This document shows positions 37,632 to 46,600 of a stretch of 64,000 nt of DNA, piece after piece. How positions within the stretch are numbered: the stretch's first letter is position 1; every line of letters begins with the position of its first letter. The stretch comes from Acidimicrobiales bacterium. Its GTDB lineage: Bacteria; Actinomycetota; Acidimicrobiia; Acidimicrobiales; Poriferisodalaceae. The stretch covers positions 1-64,000 of the forward strand of contig VYDH01000033.1 in NCBI GenBank assembly GCA_009843525.1, given 5' to 3'. A program made the position numbers and the translations under genes. The notes under the pieces are model-generated. The model searched no databases. It was given only the letters and a program-made list of their open reading frames with translations, and was not told the DNA's origin.

Positions 37632-38639
37632 TTAGTTGAGGAAGTCGATGCGCAGGTTGGGGTCGGCGCCGCCGTCAAGGTCGGAAGGGCCATCGCTGGC
37701 CAGGCGGTACCAGGCCGTTGCGGCGATCATGGCGGCGTTGTCGGTGCACATGGCCCGGCTCGGCAGGTAGGCGTTGATGCCGTCTTCCATGCAGATGTCG
37801 AGCGTCCGCTCCCGCAATGCGCTGTTGGCCGCCACACCTCCTGCCAGGCAGATGCCCGCAGCGGACAACTCGTGAGCCGCTTTGCGGGCCTTATGCGTGA
37901 GCACGTCGGTCACGCAGGCCTGGAACGACGCCGCGACGTCGGCGGCGGTGACCTCGGGGTGGGCCCGCACCCAGTTGATGACCGCCGTCTTGATGCCCGA
38001 GAACGAGAAGTCGTAGCCGTCGTCGAGCATGGCCCTGGTGAGCGGGACCGCAGTGGGGTCGCCCTCGGATGCCAGCCGGTCGATAACAGGCCCGCCCGGG
38101 TAGCCGAGCCCCAGGTAGCGGGCCACCTTGTCGAATGCCTCCCCGGCGGCATCGTCGCGGGTGGCGCCCAGCAGGCGGTAGCGGCCATGGCCCTCGAACG
38201 AGATCAGCATCGTGTGCCCGCCTGAGACCAGCAGCGTGACGAGCGGGAACTGCACCTCGGCGTCGTGCTCGTCGAGCAGCGCGGCGTACAGGTGGGCCTC
38301 GTGGTGGTTGATGCCGATGTAGGGAACGTCCCACACCAGCGCCAGCGCCTTGGCAGCGGCTACCCCCACGAGCAGGCTGCCAACCAATCCGGGACCGCAT
38401 GTAGCCGCCACGACATCGATGTCGCTGTCGGCGGCACCGGCCTCCACAAGTGCCTCGGCCACGACAGGCGTAATGAGGGCTTCGTGAGCGCGGCCGGCGA
38501 TCTCGGGAACCACACCGCCGTAGCGGGCGTGGAGATCCACCTGGCTGCTGACGATGCTGGAGCGCACGTCGCGGCCGTCGTCCACGACCGCTGCGGCCGT
38601 CTCGTCGCAGGAGGTCTCGATGCCGAGGATGGTCGTCAT
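37632..38639 (-). CDS. tsaD: tRNA N6-threonylcarbamoyladenosine transferase subunit TsaD
   Basis: Catalytic ASKHA-fold subunit of the t6A tRNA-modification machinery, 335 aa. Seen are ILGIETSCDETAAAVV at residues 4-19, the metal-binding histidines in INHHEAHLYAAL (112 and 116) and LLVSGGHTML. It overlaps rimI by four bases, and tsaB and tsaE lie just upstream, giving a complete TsaBDE set except TsaC. The start at 38639 begins exactly at the conserved N-terminus. Confidence 0.95.
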   Translation of the reverse strand: MTTILGIETSCDETAAAVVDDGRDVRSSIVSSQVDLHARYGGVVPEIAGRAHEALITPVVAEALVEAGAADSDIDVVAATCGPGLVGSLLVGVAAAKALALVWDVPYIGINHHEAHLYAALLDEHDAEVQFPLVTLLVSGGHTMLISFEGHGRYRLLGATRDDAAGEAFDKVARYLGLGYPGGPVIDRLASEGDPTAVPLTRAMLDDGYDFSFSGIKTAVINWVRAHPEVTAADVAASFQACVTDVLTHKARKAAHELSAAGICLAGGVAANSALRERTLDICMEDGINAYLPSRAMCTDNAAMIAATAWYRLASDGPSDLDGGADPNLRIDFLN

Positions 38640-39298
38640 TGCACCCCCATGGCTGTGTTCATTGCGCCCTCGGCAACGCCGAGGGCCGTACTCGATGCGC
38701 CCTCGGCAATGCCGAGGGCCGTGGCAATGGCGTCCAGGCGTTCGCCGTGCGAGCGACTGTCGATGTCGTGGCACCACATCACCAACGCGTCCTCTCGCTT
38801 TCCGCCAGGGCCGCCCCGGTAGTAGTTCTTGCGACTGCCGACGGGCGCATAGCCGAACCAGCGGTAGAGCCGCTGCGCCGCAGTGTTGGAGGAACGCACT
38901 TCCAGCGTCAGCGCTTCCAGCCCATCGATGCGCCGGGCCTCGCGGTGCAGCTCCAGCATCAGCCGTGCGCCCACGCGCTGTCCCTGGCAGTGAGGATGCA
39001 CCGCCACCGAGGTGATGTGCCCTTCGCCGGCCACGATCATGAAGCCGCCGTAGCCGATGACGCCGGTCGGTCGGCCGTCGGGGCCCGGCGTGCAGGCCAC
39101 GCGGTAGACCCGCTCGCCGGCCCGCTGCAATTCGTCCAGGTACAGGGCCATCGACCAGGGCCTCGGGTACACCAGCTTGTCGATTCGGCGGATCTCGCGC
39201 AGATGCTTGCGGCGCATCGGGACGATGACGGGTGGCGGGGCGGCGGGGGGCCGGCTCCCGGCAGGGACCGCGACGTTCGGTGACGCATGAATGCTCAC
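38636..39298 (-). CDS. rimI: Ribosomal-protein-alanine N-acetyltransferase-like GNAT protein (RimI)
   Basis: GNAT acetyltransferase, 220 aa from a GTG at 39298 that overlaps the tsaB stop (GTGA). The acetyl-CoA site is VAVHPHCQGQRVGARLM and the C-terminal motif RSSNTAAQRLYRWFGY is typical. Family enzymes acetylate the N-terminus of ribosomal protein S18. It is longer than usual (about 150 aa): a proline-rich N-terminal tail and a C-terminal tail with repeats of STALGVAEGAM (about 2.6 copies) caused by a 33-bp tandem duplication. An internal start at 39217 (MRRKHLREI) is possible. Confidence 0.85.
   Translation of the reverse strand: MSIHASPNVAVPAGSRPPAAPPPVIVPMRRKHLREIRRIDKLVYPRPWSMALYLDELQRAGERVYRVACTPGPDGRPTGVIGYGGFMIVAGEGHITSVAVHPHCQGQRVGARLMLELHREARRIDGLEALTLEVRSSNTAAQRLYRWFGYAPVGSRKNYYRGGPGGKREDALVMWCHDIDSRSHGERLDAIATALGIAEGASSTALGVAEGAMNTAMGVQ
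38664..38722. repeat. 33-bp tandem repeat with 9-bp hairpins in the 3' end of rimI
   Basis: Copies of 26 bases at 38664-38689 and 38697-38722 differ at one base. Each contains a perfect 9-bp stem (GCCCTCGGC / GCCGAGGGC) with a 3-base loop, at 38666-38686 and 38699-38719. In frame they encode 11-residue repeats. The hairpins sit upstream of the tsaD start on the same mRNA. Confidence 0.85.
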
Positions 39299-39993
39299 GA
39301 CCGCTCCCGCTGCTGCCAGTTGATGCGGGCGTCGGGGGCGCGCAGGTACATCGGCGCTATCTCGGACGGGCTGACGAACTCCTCGCGCAGCGCCCGGGCG
39401 TGCGCCAGCTCCACCAGCGCTCCAGCATTGGGATGGCGTAGCCCCTCCCGGCCGATCTCGGCTCCCCGAACGTCGCCGAGAACCTCGGCGTAGCGCTCGG
39501 CACCGTCGCCGACGATCAGCGTTTCGGCACCCGTTGCCATCAGCTGCGCGGCCACGTCGGTGGGCTGATCCACTGCCGGCGGGCTCATGAGCTGGATCCC
39601 CCCAGGCGCCCGCCGGTAGGTGGCGTAGAAGATCTCTCCCCGGCGAGCGTCGACGGTGGAGACGATGAGCCGATCGCTGAAGCGTGCCGGGAACGCCGTG
39701 AGGTCGAGGCTGGAGACGCCGATCATCGGGACGCGGCAGGCATGCGCAATGGACTTCGCGGTCGCCAAGCCCACCCGCAAGCCGGTGAACAGGCCCGGGC
39801 CGACATCGACGGCCACCAGGCCGATCTGCGACAGCTTCATCTGCGCCTGCTCGCAGAGGAACCGGATGGCCGGCGCGAGCGTCTCGGCATGGCGCCGGTC
39901 GCGGGTGGTGTGAAACGAGGCGATGATGCCCTCGTGCCCGCCGATGGCCACGCCGACCTGCGGCGTCGCGGTCTCGATGCCGAGAACTAGCAC
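39295..39993 (-). CDS. tsaB: tRNA threonylcarbamoyladenosine biosynthesis protein TsaB
   Basis: Non-catalytic partner of TsaD, 232 aa. The N-terminus MLVLGIETATPQVGVAIGG and VDVGPGLFTGLRVGLATAKSIA (two segments) match the family. The start is GTG at 39993, with GGAGG seven bases upstream. That Shine-Dalgarno sequence lies in the loop of a 6-bp hairpin and the whole leader is duplicated as a 32-bp repeat. The stop overlaps rimI's start. Confidence 0.92.
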   Translation of the reverse strand: MLVLGIETATPQVGVAIGGHEGIIASFHTTRDRRHAETLAPAIRFLCEQAQMKLSQIGLVAVDVGPGLFTGLRVGLATAKSIAHACRVPMIGVSSLDLTAFPARFSDRLIVSTVDARRGEIFYATYRRAPGGIQLMSPPAVDQPTDVAAQLMATGAETLIVGDGAERYAEVLGDVRGAEIGREGLRHPNAGALVELAHARALREEFVSPSEIAPMYLRAPDARINWQQRERS

Positions 39994-40057
39994 TGCGCTG
40001 CCTCCGCGCAGCGGTGAACTAGCACTGCGCTGCCTCCGCGCAGCGGTGAGCTAACAC
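39984..40057. repeat. 32-bp tandem repeat carrying the tsaB start and Shine-Dalgarno hairpin
   Basis: Two identical 32-base units (39984-40015, 40016-40047) are followed by 10 bases resembling a third that includes the tsaE stop. On the minus strand each unit has CTGCGC-GGAGGCA-GCGCAG, a hairpin with GGAGG in its loop, then GTGCTAG. The upstream copy's GTG opens a 12-codon frame that ends with TAG overlapping the real tsaB start. Confidence 0.9.
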
Positions 40058-40554
40058 GGCGGCACCGGGAAGCTGTCGGCGAAGTGCCACGCTGCGGCGA
40101 GCGAGTCGGCGCGGTCGTGCCAGCTCGGACCAATGAGGTCGGCCTCGAAGATGCGGATGTCGGGCGACTCGCCGGGGTCGGCCAGCCGGATGCGCACGCG
40201 CAGGAAATCGCGTGGCAGCTCGCCGATCACCACCTCGCCCCACTCCACGCACACCACGGCATCGTCGTCGAGCAGTTCGGGCAGATCCAGATCGAGCACC
40301 TCGCCGAGGTTGTCCAGCCGGTACACGTCGAGGTGGTGCAACCTCATGCGGCCCTGGTAGCTCTGCGCGAGCGTGAATGTGGGGCTGGTCACCGGCTCAA
40401 CGACCCCGAGAGCCGCCGCCAGCCCCTGCGTGAACACCGTTTTGCCAGCACCCAGGTCGCCCGACAGCAGCAGCACATCGCCAGGGCGCAAGAGCGGGGC
40501 CAGCGCCGCAGCGACAGCTCGCGTCCCGTCGGCGCTCGTGGTGCGGAACCGCAT
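40051..40554 (-). CDS. tsaE: tRNA threonylcarbamoyladenosine biosynthesis ATPase TsaE
   Basis: Small ATPase of the t6A pathway, 167 aa. Walker A is [17 protein letters not shown] near residue 33, followed by [12 protein letters not shown] and HLDVYRLDN, and VVCVEWGEV; all typical of TsaE (YjeE). It lies 12 bases after alr and before the duplicated tsaB leader. Confidence 0.94.
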   Translation of the reverse strand: MRFRTTSADGTRAVAAALAPLLRPGDVLLLSGDLGAGKTVFTQGLAAALGVVEPVTSPTFTLAQSYQGRMRLHHLDVYRLDNLGEVLDLDLPELLDDDAVVCVEWGEVVIGELPRDFLRVRIRLADPGESPDIRIFEADLIGPSWHDRADSLAAAWHFADSFPVPPC

Positions 40555-40566
40555 AACGGAGCTTGT

Positions 40567-41808
40567 CTAGCGTGCTGAGCCGCAGCCCAGCGCCTCTGCC
40601 CGGCGGTAGACGCGGGGGACGCGCAGCGAGATTCCGGTGAGCACTTCGTAGGGGCTACGACCGGACCAATCGGCCAGATCGGTGATGGTGACACGCTCGT
40701 CGCCCTGGCGGCCGACGAGAGTGACCCGGTCGCCGTTGTAGGCGCTGCCATCGCCGAGGTTGACCATCGTCTGATCCATGCAGACATGGCCCACCACGGG
40801 GTGCGGCGCACCGTCGATGAGCACGTTTGCCGGTCCCTGCGCTGGCCCCTGCTGCGGACCCGTGCCCAGGGAGCGGGCGTAGCCGTCGGCGTACCCCACG
40901 GGCAGGGTGATCACCCGGGTCTGGCGGTCTGCGGTCCACGTGCTGCCGTAACCGACGGATGCACCGCGGGGCACGACCTTGAAATAGACGACCTCGCTGT
41001 GCCAGCTCAGCACCGGTTCGGTCGGCAGGGCGGCTGCGATCTCGGGTTTGGGAGCCACGCCGTACAGCACGATGCCCGGGCGGACACGGTCGAGGTGGGC
41101 CTCGGGCAGGCGGGCAATGGCCGCGGACGCCGCCATGTGCCGGACGGGCGTGGGCAGCGAATGTCGTTCGTAGAAGCCCAGTGCCTCGCTGAAGCGCTCG
41201 AGCTGCCTGCGTGCATCGGACAGATCACCACTGTCAGCGTTGGCGAAGTGGCTGAACACGCCCTCGACGCGGACCGAGCGGCAGCGAAGCGCTTCGGAGA
41301 ACAGCCCCTCGGCGTTGTAGTGGTGAACGCCGATGCGCTCCATGCCGGTGTCGATCTTGAGATGCGCCCGGGCGGTGGTGCCTGCAGCGACGGCTGCTTG
41401 GTCGATCTGGCGCAGTTTGTCAATCGACGGCGCCGTGAGGATCAGATCGTGGGCGAGGAACAGCGGGATCTGGCGCTCGACGGCACCACCGAGCACATGG
41501 ATGTCGATGGTCAGTCCGGCGCTGCGCAGCGCCAGCGCTTCCTCGACATAGGCGACGCTCACGCACGACACCCCGGCAGCCTGCAGCGCCAGCCCGATCT
41601 GCGCGATGCCGTGGCCGTAGGCGTTGGCCTTGACCACTGGCACCACCTCGGCCCCCCCGACGTGTCGGCGGATCGCTGCCAGGTTGCGGTCGAGCGCGTC
41701 GAGATCAATGTCGCACCAGGTAGGACGCATCTGCGACGCGTCAGGTGCCAGCAGCCGCATCTGCGACGCGTCAGGTGCGGGCAGCCGCATCTGTGATGCG
41801 TCGGTCAT
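40567..41808 (-). CDS. alr: Alanine racemase
   Basis: PLP enzyme making D-alanine for peptidoglycan, 413 aa. The PLP lysine is K60 in [12 protein letters not shown]; the second catalytic tyrosine is in SVGYGST and HVCMDQTMV follows. The ATG at 41808 overlaps the nnr stop (ATGA). The first 30 residues hold a 10-residue repeat, DASQMRLxAP, present 2.7 times, which is extra relative to the family and comes from 30-bp tandem units. Confidence 0.93.
   Translation of the reverse strand: MTDASQMRLPAPDASQMRLLAPDASQMRPTWCDIDLDALDRNLAAIRRHVGGAEVVPVVKANAYGHGIAQIGLALQAAGVSCVSVAYVEEALALRSAGLTIDIHVLGGAVERQIPLFLAHDLILTAPSIDKLRQIDQAAVAAGTTARAHLKIDTGMERIGVHHYNAEGLFSEALRCRSVRVEGVFSHFANADSGDLSDARRQLERFSEALGFYERHSLPTPVRHMAASAAIARLPEAHLDRVRPGIVLYGVAPKPEIAAALPTEPVLSWHSEVVYFKVVPRGASVGYGSTWTADRQTRVITLPVGYADGYARSLGTGPQQGPAQGPANVLIDGAPHPVVGHVCMDQTMVNLGDGSAYNGDRVTLVGRQGDERVTITDLADWSGRSPYEVLTGISLRVPRVYRRAEALGCGSAR
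41727..41808. repeat. 30-bp tandem repeat, 2.7 copies, at the alr 5' end
   Basis: Units at 41727-41756 and 41757-41786 differ at two bases; 41787-41808 is a diverged partial copy that includes the ATG. Each has the 8-bp palindrome GACGCGTC. Translation gives in-frame 10-residue repeats before the racemase domain. Confidence 0.85.
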
Positions 41809-43259
41809 GTGCCGCTCGTTTCGGAACTGGAGGCGGTGAGGCCGGTTCGCACCACCCCCAACAGCTCGACCTGGTGCATCGCGGTCAGCGGCGTGAGGGC
41901 TGATCCGGGGTCGTGACCGCCGAAGGTGGCGGTGCAACCGTGCCAGTGCGCAGCGGCGGCGGTCTGCGACAGCACGGCGTTCGGCTCGGTCGCGCCGGCG
42001 GACAGGACCGCCGCAATCACGCCTGAGAGCACGTCGCCCGATCCAGCCGTCGCCAAGCGAGCCGTCCCCGAAGCGGCCGCCAGCACGACGGCCATGCCAG
42101 CGTCTCGGGCAGCTCGGGCGGCGACGAGCGTCGTCGGTCCTTTCAGGAGGACGACGGCATTGAATTCTTCCGCTGCCCGGCGCACTGCCTCGAAGCGATC
42201 GGCCGCTGGCGGACCGCCTGTGAGCTTGGCGAATTCCCCGTCGTGAGGCGTGAGGACGGTCGGCGCTGTCCGCTCATGCAGGCACTCAGGATGGTCCGCG
42301 AGTGCCGTGAGGCCATCGGCGTCGACAACCAGCGGTACCGGACAGTCGGCAATGAAGCGGGCTGTCTGGGCCAAGGCAGCGGGGTCGGTGCCGATCCCCG
42401 GTCCGATGACGGCCGCGTCGAAGCGCTTGATGTCCTCGAGCGCGGGCCCGGCCCATTGCCCTGGCCGGAGGTCGAGCGCCACCGCCTCAGCCGGTCGAGC
42501 GACGTCGGCCGCTCGCAAGCCCGGCGAGCTGACCACCACCATGCCGGCGCCCGATTGCTGGGCGGCCGCGCACACGAGATGTCCGGCGCCGCGCATCTGA
42601 GGCGAGCCTGCAATGACCCGCACGGCCCGGTGCCACTTGTGGGCCGCCGGCTCAGCGGCCGGCAATGCGGCATCAGCATCGGCATCGGTCACGAGCCACG
42701 ACATCGCCCCGCTGGCGTCGAGCCCGATCGGGGCGAGCTCCACCTCGCCAGCGGCAACCGCGCCGGGATGCAGCAACAGGCCCGGCTTCAGCGCGCCGAA
42801 GGTCACGGTCATTGCTGCGGGCCAGCAACCGTGGTCCTCACCGGTCAGCGCGTCGATACCGGAGGGGATGTCGACCGCCAGCACGGGTGCTGCCGGTACT
42901 GTGTCCGCACCCCACGACCCGTGCAGCCCGGTTCCGTACGCCGCGTCGATGACGAGGTCCCACGCCGCTGACGTGGGCGCCCCGAGATTGGCCGTGCCGA
43001 CAAGCTCCAGTGCCTCGGGTGGCGTCACGACTCGGCAGCGCACGCCCCATCGCTCCAGCGCCGTCGCTGCGACTCGCCCGTCCGCGCCGTTGTTGCCCTT
43101 GCCGGCGGCCACGAGCACCCGCCGCCCGTAGGTGCCGCCCATCATCCGTCGGGCCGCGATAGCGACGGCTGCGCCGGCACGCGCAACCAACACATCGGTG
43201 CCTTCGGGCGCGGCCGCGTCGATTGCCGCCATCTCAGCCGGCGTCACAATCGGGATCAC
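41805..43259 (-). CDS. nnr: Bifunctional NAD(P)H-hydrate epimerase / ADP-dependent NAD(P)H-hydrate dehydratase
   Basis: Metabolite-repair enzyme for damaged NAD(P)H, 484 aa. The N-terminal epimerase half (to about 200) has VLVAAGKGNNGADGRVAA split as a phosphate-binding loop; the C-terminal dehydratase half has VIGPGIGTDP, VLTPHDGEFAKLTG and the ATP/ADP motif LATAGSGDVLSGVI. The start is GTG at 43259. It overlaps alr by four bases and follows acpS by 15 bases. Confidence 0.92.
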   Translation of the reverse strand: MIPIVTPAEMAAIDAAAPEGTDVLVARAGAAVAIAARRMMGGTYGRRVLVAAGKGNNGADGRVAATALERWGVRCRVVTPPEALELVGTANLGAPTSAAWDLVIDAAYGTGLHGSWGADTVPAAPVLAVDIPSGIDALTGEDHGCWPAAMTVTFGALKPGLLLHPGAVAAGEVELAPIGLDASGAMSWLVTDADADAALPAAEPAAHKWHRAVRVIAGSPQMRGAGHLVCAAAQQSGAGMVVVSSPGLRAADVARPAEAVALDLRPGQWAGPALEDIKRFDAAVIGPGIGTDPAALAQTARFIADCPVPLVVDADGLTALADHPECLHERTAPTVLTPHDGEFAKLTGGPPAADRFEAVRRAAEEFNAVVLLKGPTTLVAARAARDAGMAVVLAAASGTARLATAGSGDVLSGVIAAVLSAGATEPNAVLSQTAAAAHWHGCTATFGGHDPGSALTPLTAMHQVELLGVVRTGLTASSSETSGT

Positions 43260-43274
43260 CGTGTCGCTCCAGGC

Positions 43275-43643
43275 CTATTGCGCCAGCACCATGGCGGCTG
43301 CCACCGAATCGGTGTGGGTGAGCGTCACCTGCCATTCAGACAGGCCGGCCGCCGCCGCCCGTTCGGCCGCGAGGCCCCGGAGCACCAGTTCGGGTCGGCC
43401 GCCGGGATGGCGTGCCACTTCGATGTCGCGGAACTTGCATGCCCCCAAACCGATGCCCAGCACTTTCATCACCGCCTCCTTCGCAGCAAATCTGGCGGCG
43501 AGGCGGGTGTCGGGATCGACCGTCCCCATGGCGTAAGCGAGCTCGGCGGGGGTGAACAGGCGGGTGCGCATGCCGCTGCGTCGCTCGAGCACTGCGGCGA
43601 ATCGCTGGACGTCCACCATGTCGAGCCCGATCGAGGTGCTCAT
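43275..43643 (-). CDS. acpS: Holo-[acyl-carrier-protein] synthase
   Basis: Phosphopantetheinyl transferase that activates ACP, 122 aa. The motifs SIGLDMVDVQRF and RFAAKEAVMKVLGIG are diagnostic (metal-binding Asp and Glu/Lys). It lies 12 bases after the GlmS-like gene and 15 before nnr, in one operon. Confidence 0.94.
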   Translation of the reverse strand: MSTSIGLDMVDVQRFAAVLERRSGMRTRLFTPAELAYAMGTVDPDTRLAARFAAKEAVMKVLGIGLGACKFRDIEVARHPGGRPELVLRGLAAERAAAAGLSEWQVTLTHTDSVAAAMVLAQ

Positions 43644-43655
43644 CTGCCGACGGTC

Positions 43656-46600
43656 CTACTCACCGGGTTCATCGCCCGGCGGGATGGCGGCGCCCAGCCA
43701 ATGCTCGGCGAGCACATACACCGGTCGGGTCAGCAGATCGAAGACGTCGAGCGTGCCGAGCAGATCGTCGCGGAACCATGGCAGCGTCTCGGTGACCGCG
43801 TCGGCCAGCGCCCCGTAGCGGCCGCGGTAGCCCATCAGCACCGCCCGCATCGCTGGCGCACGCAATCGCTCGACGAAACGGCAGTGGAGCAGTGTGAGTC
43901 CGGTGGTCGTTCCGTCCTTGGTTTCGGGAATGTGGAGCACCGTGCGGCCGTCGCTGCCACGGGCCACTGTGACCTCGCGCTCGTAGGCGGCCCGGTGCTT
44001 GCTGCCACGCAGCTGCGGGTTGGTCACTGTGCGCGATTCGACACCGAGCGCCGTGCCGCCGCGATCAGTCAGCCAGATCGTTATCTCCGGGCCGCTGGCC
44101 GATGCCACTTGGCCCTCGATGCGGTATCGCGACCAGCCGGTGACTTCAGCCACTGCCGGGTCGAGCGCGGCCAGCGTGCGCAAGGCCGCGTACGACAGCC
44201 GATCCCTCGGCGCACCGGCTTCGAGCGCTGCCGCCACCAGCATCGAGTCGAGCAGCGTCTCATCTGCACGCGAGATGCCCACGGTGACGGTCTTGGCCTG
44301 GTGCTTGATGGTGTCGACCGGCCGAGTGAGCTCGTCGATGGCGATATTCAGAGCATCGGTGAAGTCGTCGATCACAACCGAGGGCAGCCCCACCTTGCCG
44401 ATGTCCGCCTGGTACATCTCCAGCGGCGTCATGCCCACTGCGTAGCGCAGCACCGCTCCGAGGCGAGCTGCGGTGCCTGCTCGCAGGTGCCCGTCGTAGC
44501 TGCCTGCACGCACGCCGTCGCGGAAGCGATTGGCCGGAGCGCGCAGGCGCTCGGCCAGCACGGCCAGCAGATCCCCCTCGCGGCCGGAGGCCGCGGGCGA
44601 CGCGTCAGCGCGGCCGCGGGCCGCCGGCAATGACCCGTCGCTGCCGGCAACCGCGAGCAGCGATTCTGTGCTGGCGCGCATCTCGCGCAGCGGATCGGCC
44701 AGTGCGTCGATCGTCAGCGCCGCCTCGTAGCCGTACAAGTGACCCGCGGCCGTGGCCAGCATGAAGTCCACTGCCGGATGCACGGCGGGAACCTCCAGCA
44801 GCTCCGCCGCGGCGTCAAAGCGGCCAGTGCCGGCCGAGGCCACCACGATCGGAGTTGCCCGGTGCGCCCGGTAGATCGCCACCTCCTTCGCGGCGTCGTC
44901 GGCGACAGAGCCGGTGAGGCCCGTCGCGCACACCCAGATGAGCGGCTCGCACGAGAGGTCGATGTGCTTCTTGTCCTCGGTCCCGTCCTCGGCGACGGCG
45001 TGATAGCAGACCTCGGACAGCTTGATGCGAATCTCACGGGACGCGATCCGGTTGGCGCCATTGCCCACCACGGCCCAGTGGCGGTGGGCGCCCACGTGGC
45101 GCCGCGCGATCCGGGCGATCTCGTCGTGCGATGCGAGCACGGCTTCGAGTGCGGCGGGCAGCTTGCCCAGCGCGCCGAGCAGGTCGCTGATGGCGCCGGT
45201 CGTCACGGCGTCGTCGGGGCGGATGTCGGCAGCGATGGCCGAAGCGAGCAGCGCGCACGCCGCGACCTGCGCGTAGAAGGCCTTGGTGGACGCCACCGAC
45301 ATCTCCACATCGCGGCCGTCGGAGGTATAGAGCACACCGTCGGCCCGGTCGGTCAGGTCACTGCCGCGCCGGTTGACGATGGCGATCACGGCCGCACCAC
45401 GGGCGCGAGCGAGATCGACCGTGCGGTTGGTGTCGGTGGTGGTGCCGGACTGGCTGACAGCCACGACGAGCGTGTCGGACAGGTCGGCGTGCAGGCCGAA
45501 GCCGCTGAACTCGGTGGCCAGGGGCGCCGTCACCTCAACGCTGCGCAGCGTGCGCGATGGCGCCAAGAGAGTCTCGAAGAAATGCGGCAATGACGACGCT
45601 GCGGCGGCCGCGGTGCCCTGGCCGATGGCAACGATGCGGCGGATGGAACCGTCGCGCAGCCGGGACCGGACATCGGCAGGCAGGGCGTCGGTTCCAAGTC
45701 GCGCGTGGCGCAGGGGGCCAGCTGTGGCTGTGTCTATGGGGCCACGCAATGTGGCTGTGTCGATGCGGCCACGCAATGTGGCCCGGAGCGACCGGGGGGC
45801 CTCGCCGATCTCCTTCAGCAGGAAGTGCGGGTGTTCGCCCCGGTCGATGTCACGGGTGGTGACCTCGGCGGTGACGATGTCACTGGCTTCGACGGGCAAC
45901 TCCGAACCGTCGTAGGAGCAGCGCCGCAGCGCGGTGAGCTCGGCTATCGCGCCAGTGGGCGCACCGACCAGCATGATCTGGCCGCGGCTGCCCACGGGAT
46001 TCGCCGGATCGGACGGGGTCTCCCCATCGAGGCGGACGTACTGGCGGCATTCCTCCACCAAGCCGTACGGCTCGCTGGCGACGACATACGACGGGCCTGT
46101 CGCACCCACGTACAGCGCCTGCCCGCTCCCCCGCAGCGCCAGCGCCGCCACATCGGGCATCGCGGACACATGCGCCGCTATCGCCACCGAGCCCTCGAAG
46201 CTGCTGACGGCATCAGCGAAGGCTTGCCGAAGCTGCTCCGACCCAGCGAAGGCTTGCCGAAGCTGCACTGAACTACCGGTGGAGTGCGCGCCGTTCGAGC
46301 TTGCAGCGAGTGCCTGGCGCAGCATCGTCGGGATGACTTTGGCGTCGGTGGTGATTTCGGGCGCAATCTGAAGACGTCGCTGCGCGATCAGGTCGGCGTA
46401 ATTGTCCACGTCACCGTTGAGCACAGCGGCGATGTGCGGAACATCGCCGCCAATCGAACCACTCCACGCGTCAAGAGGGTGCGTGTTGGGCACCGAGACG
46501 ATGCCGATGCTGGCCCAGCGCGTGTGGCCCAGCACGACCGTCTCGGCACCGTCGGCACACAGAGCCCAGCGCAGCAAGCTGTCCTGGCGGATCTGCGATC

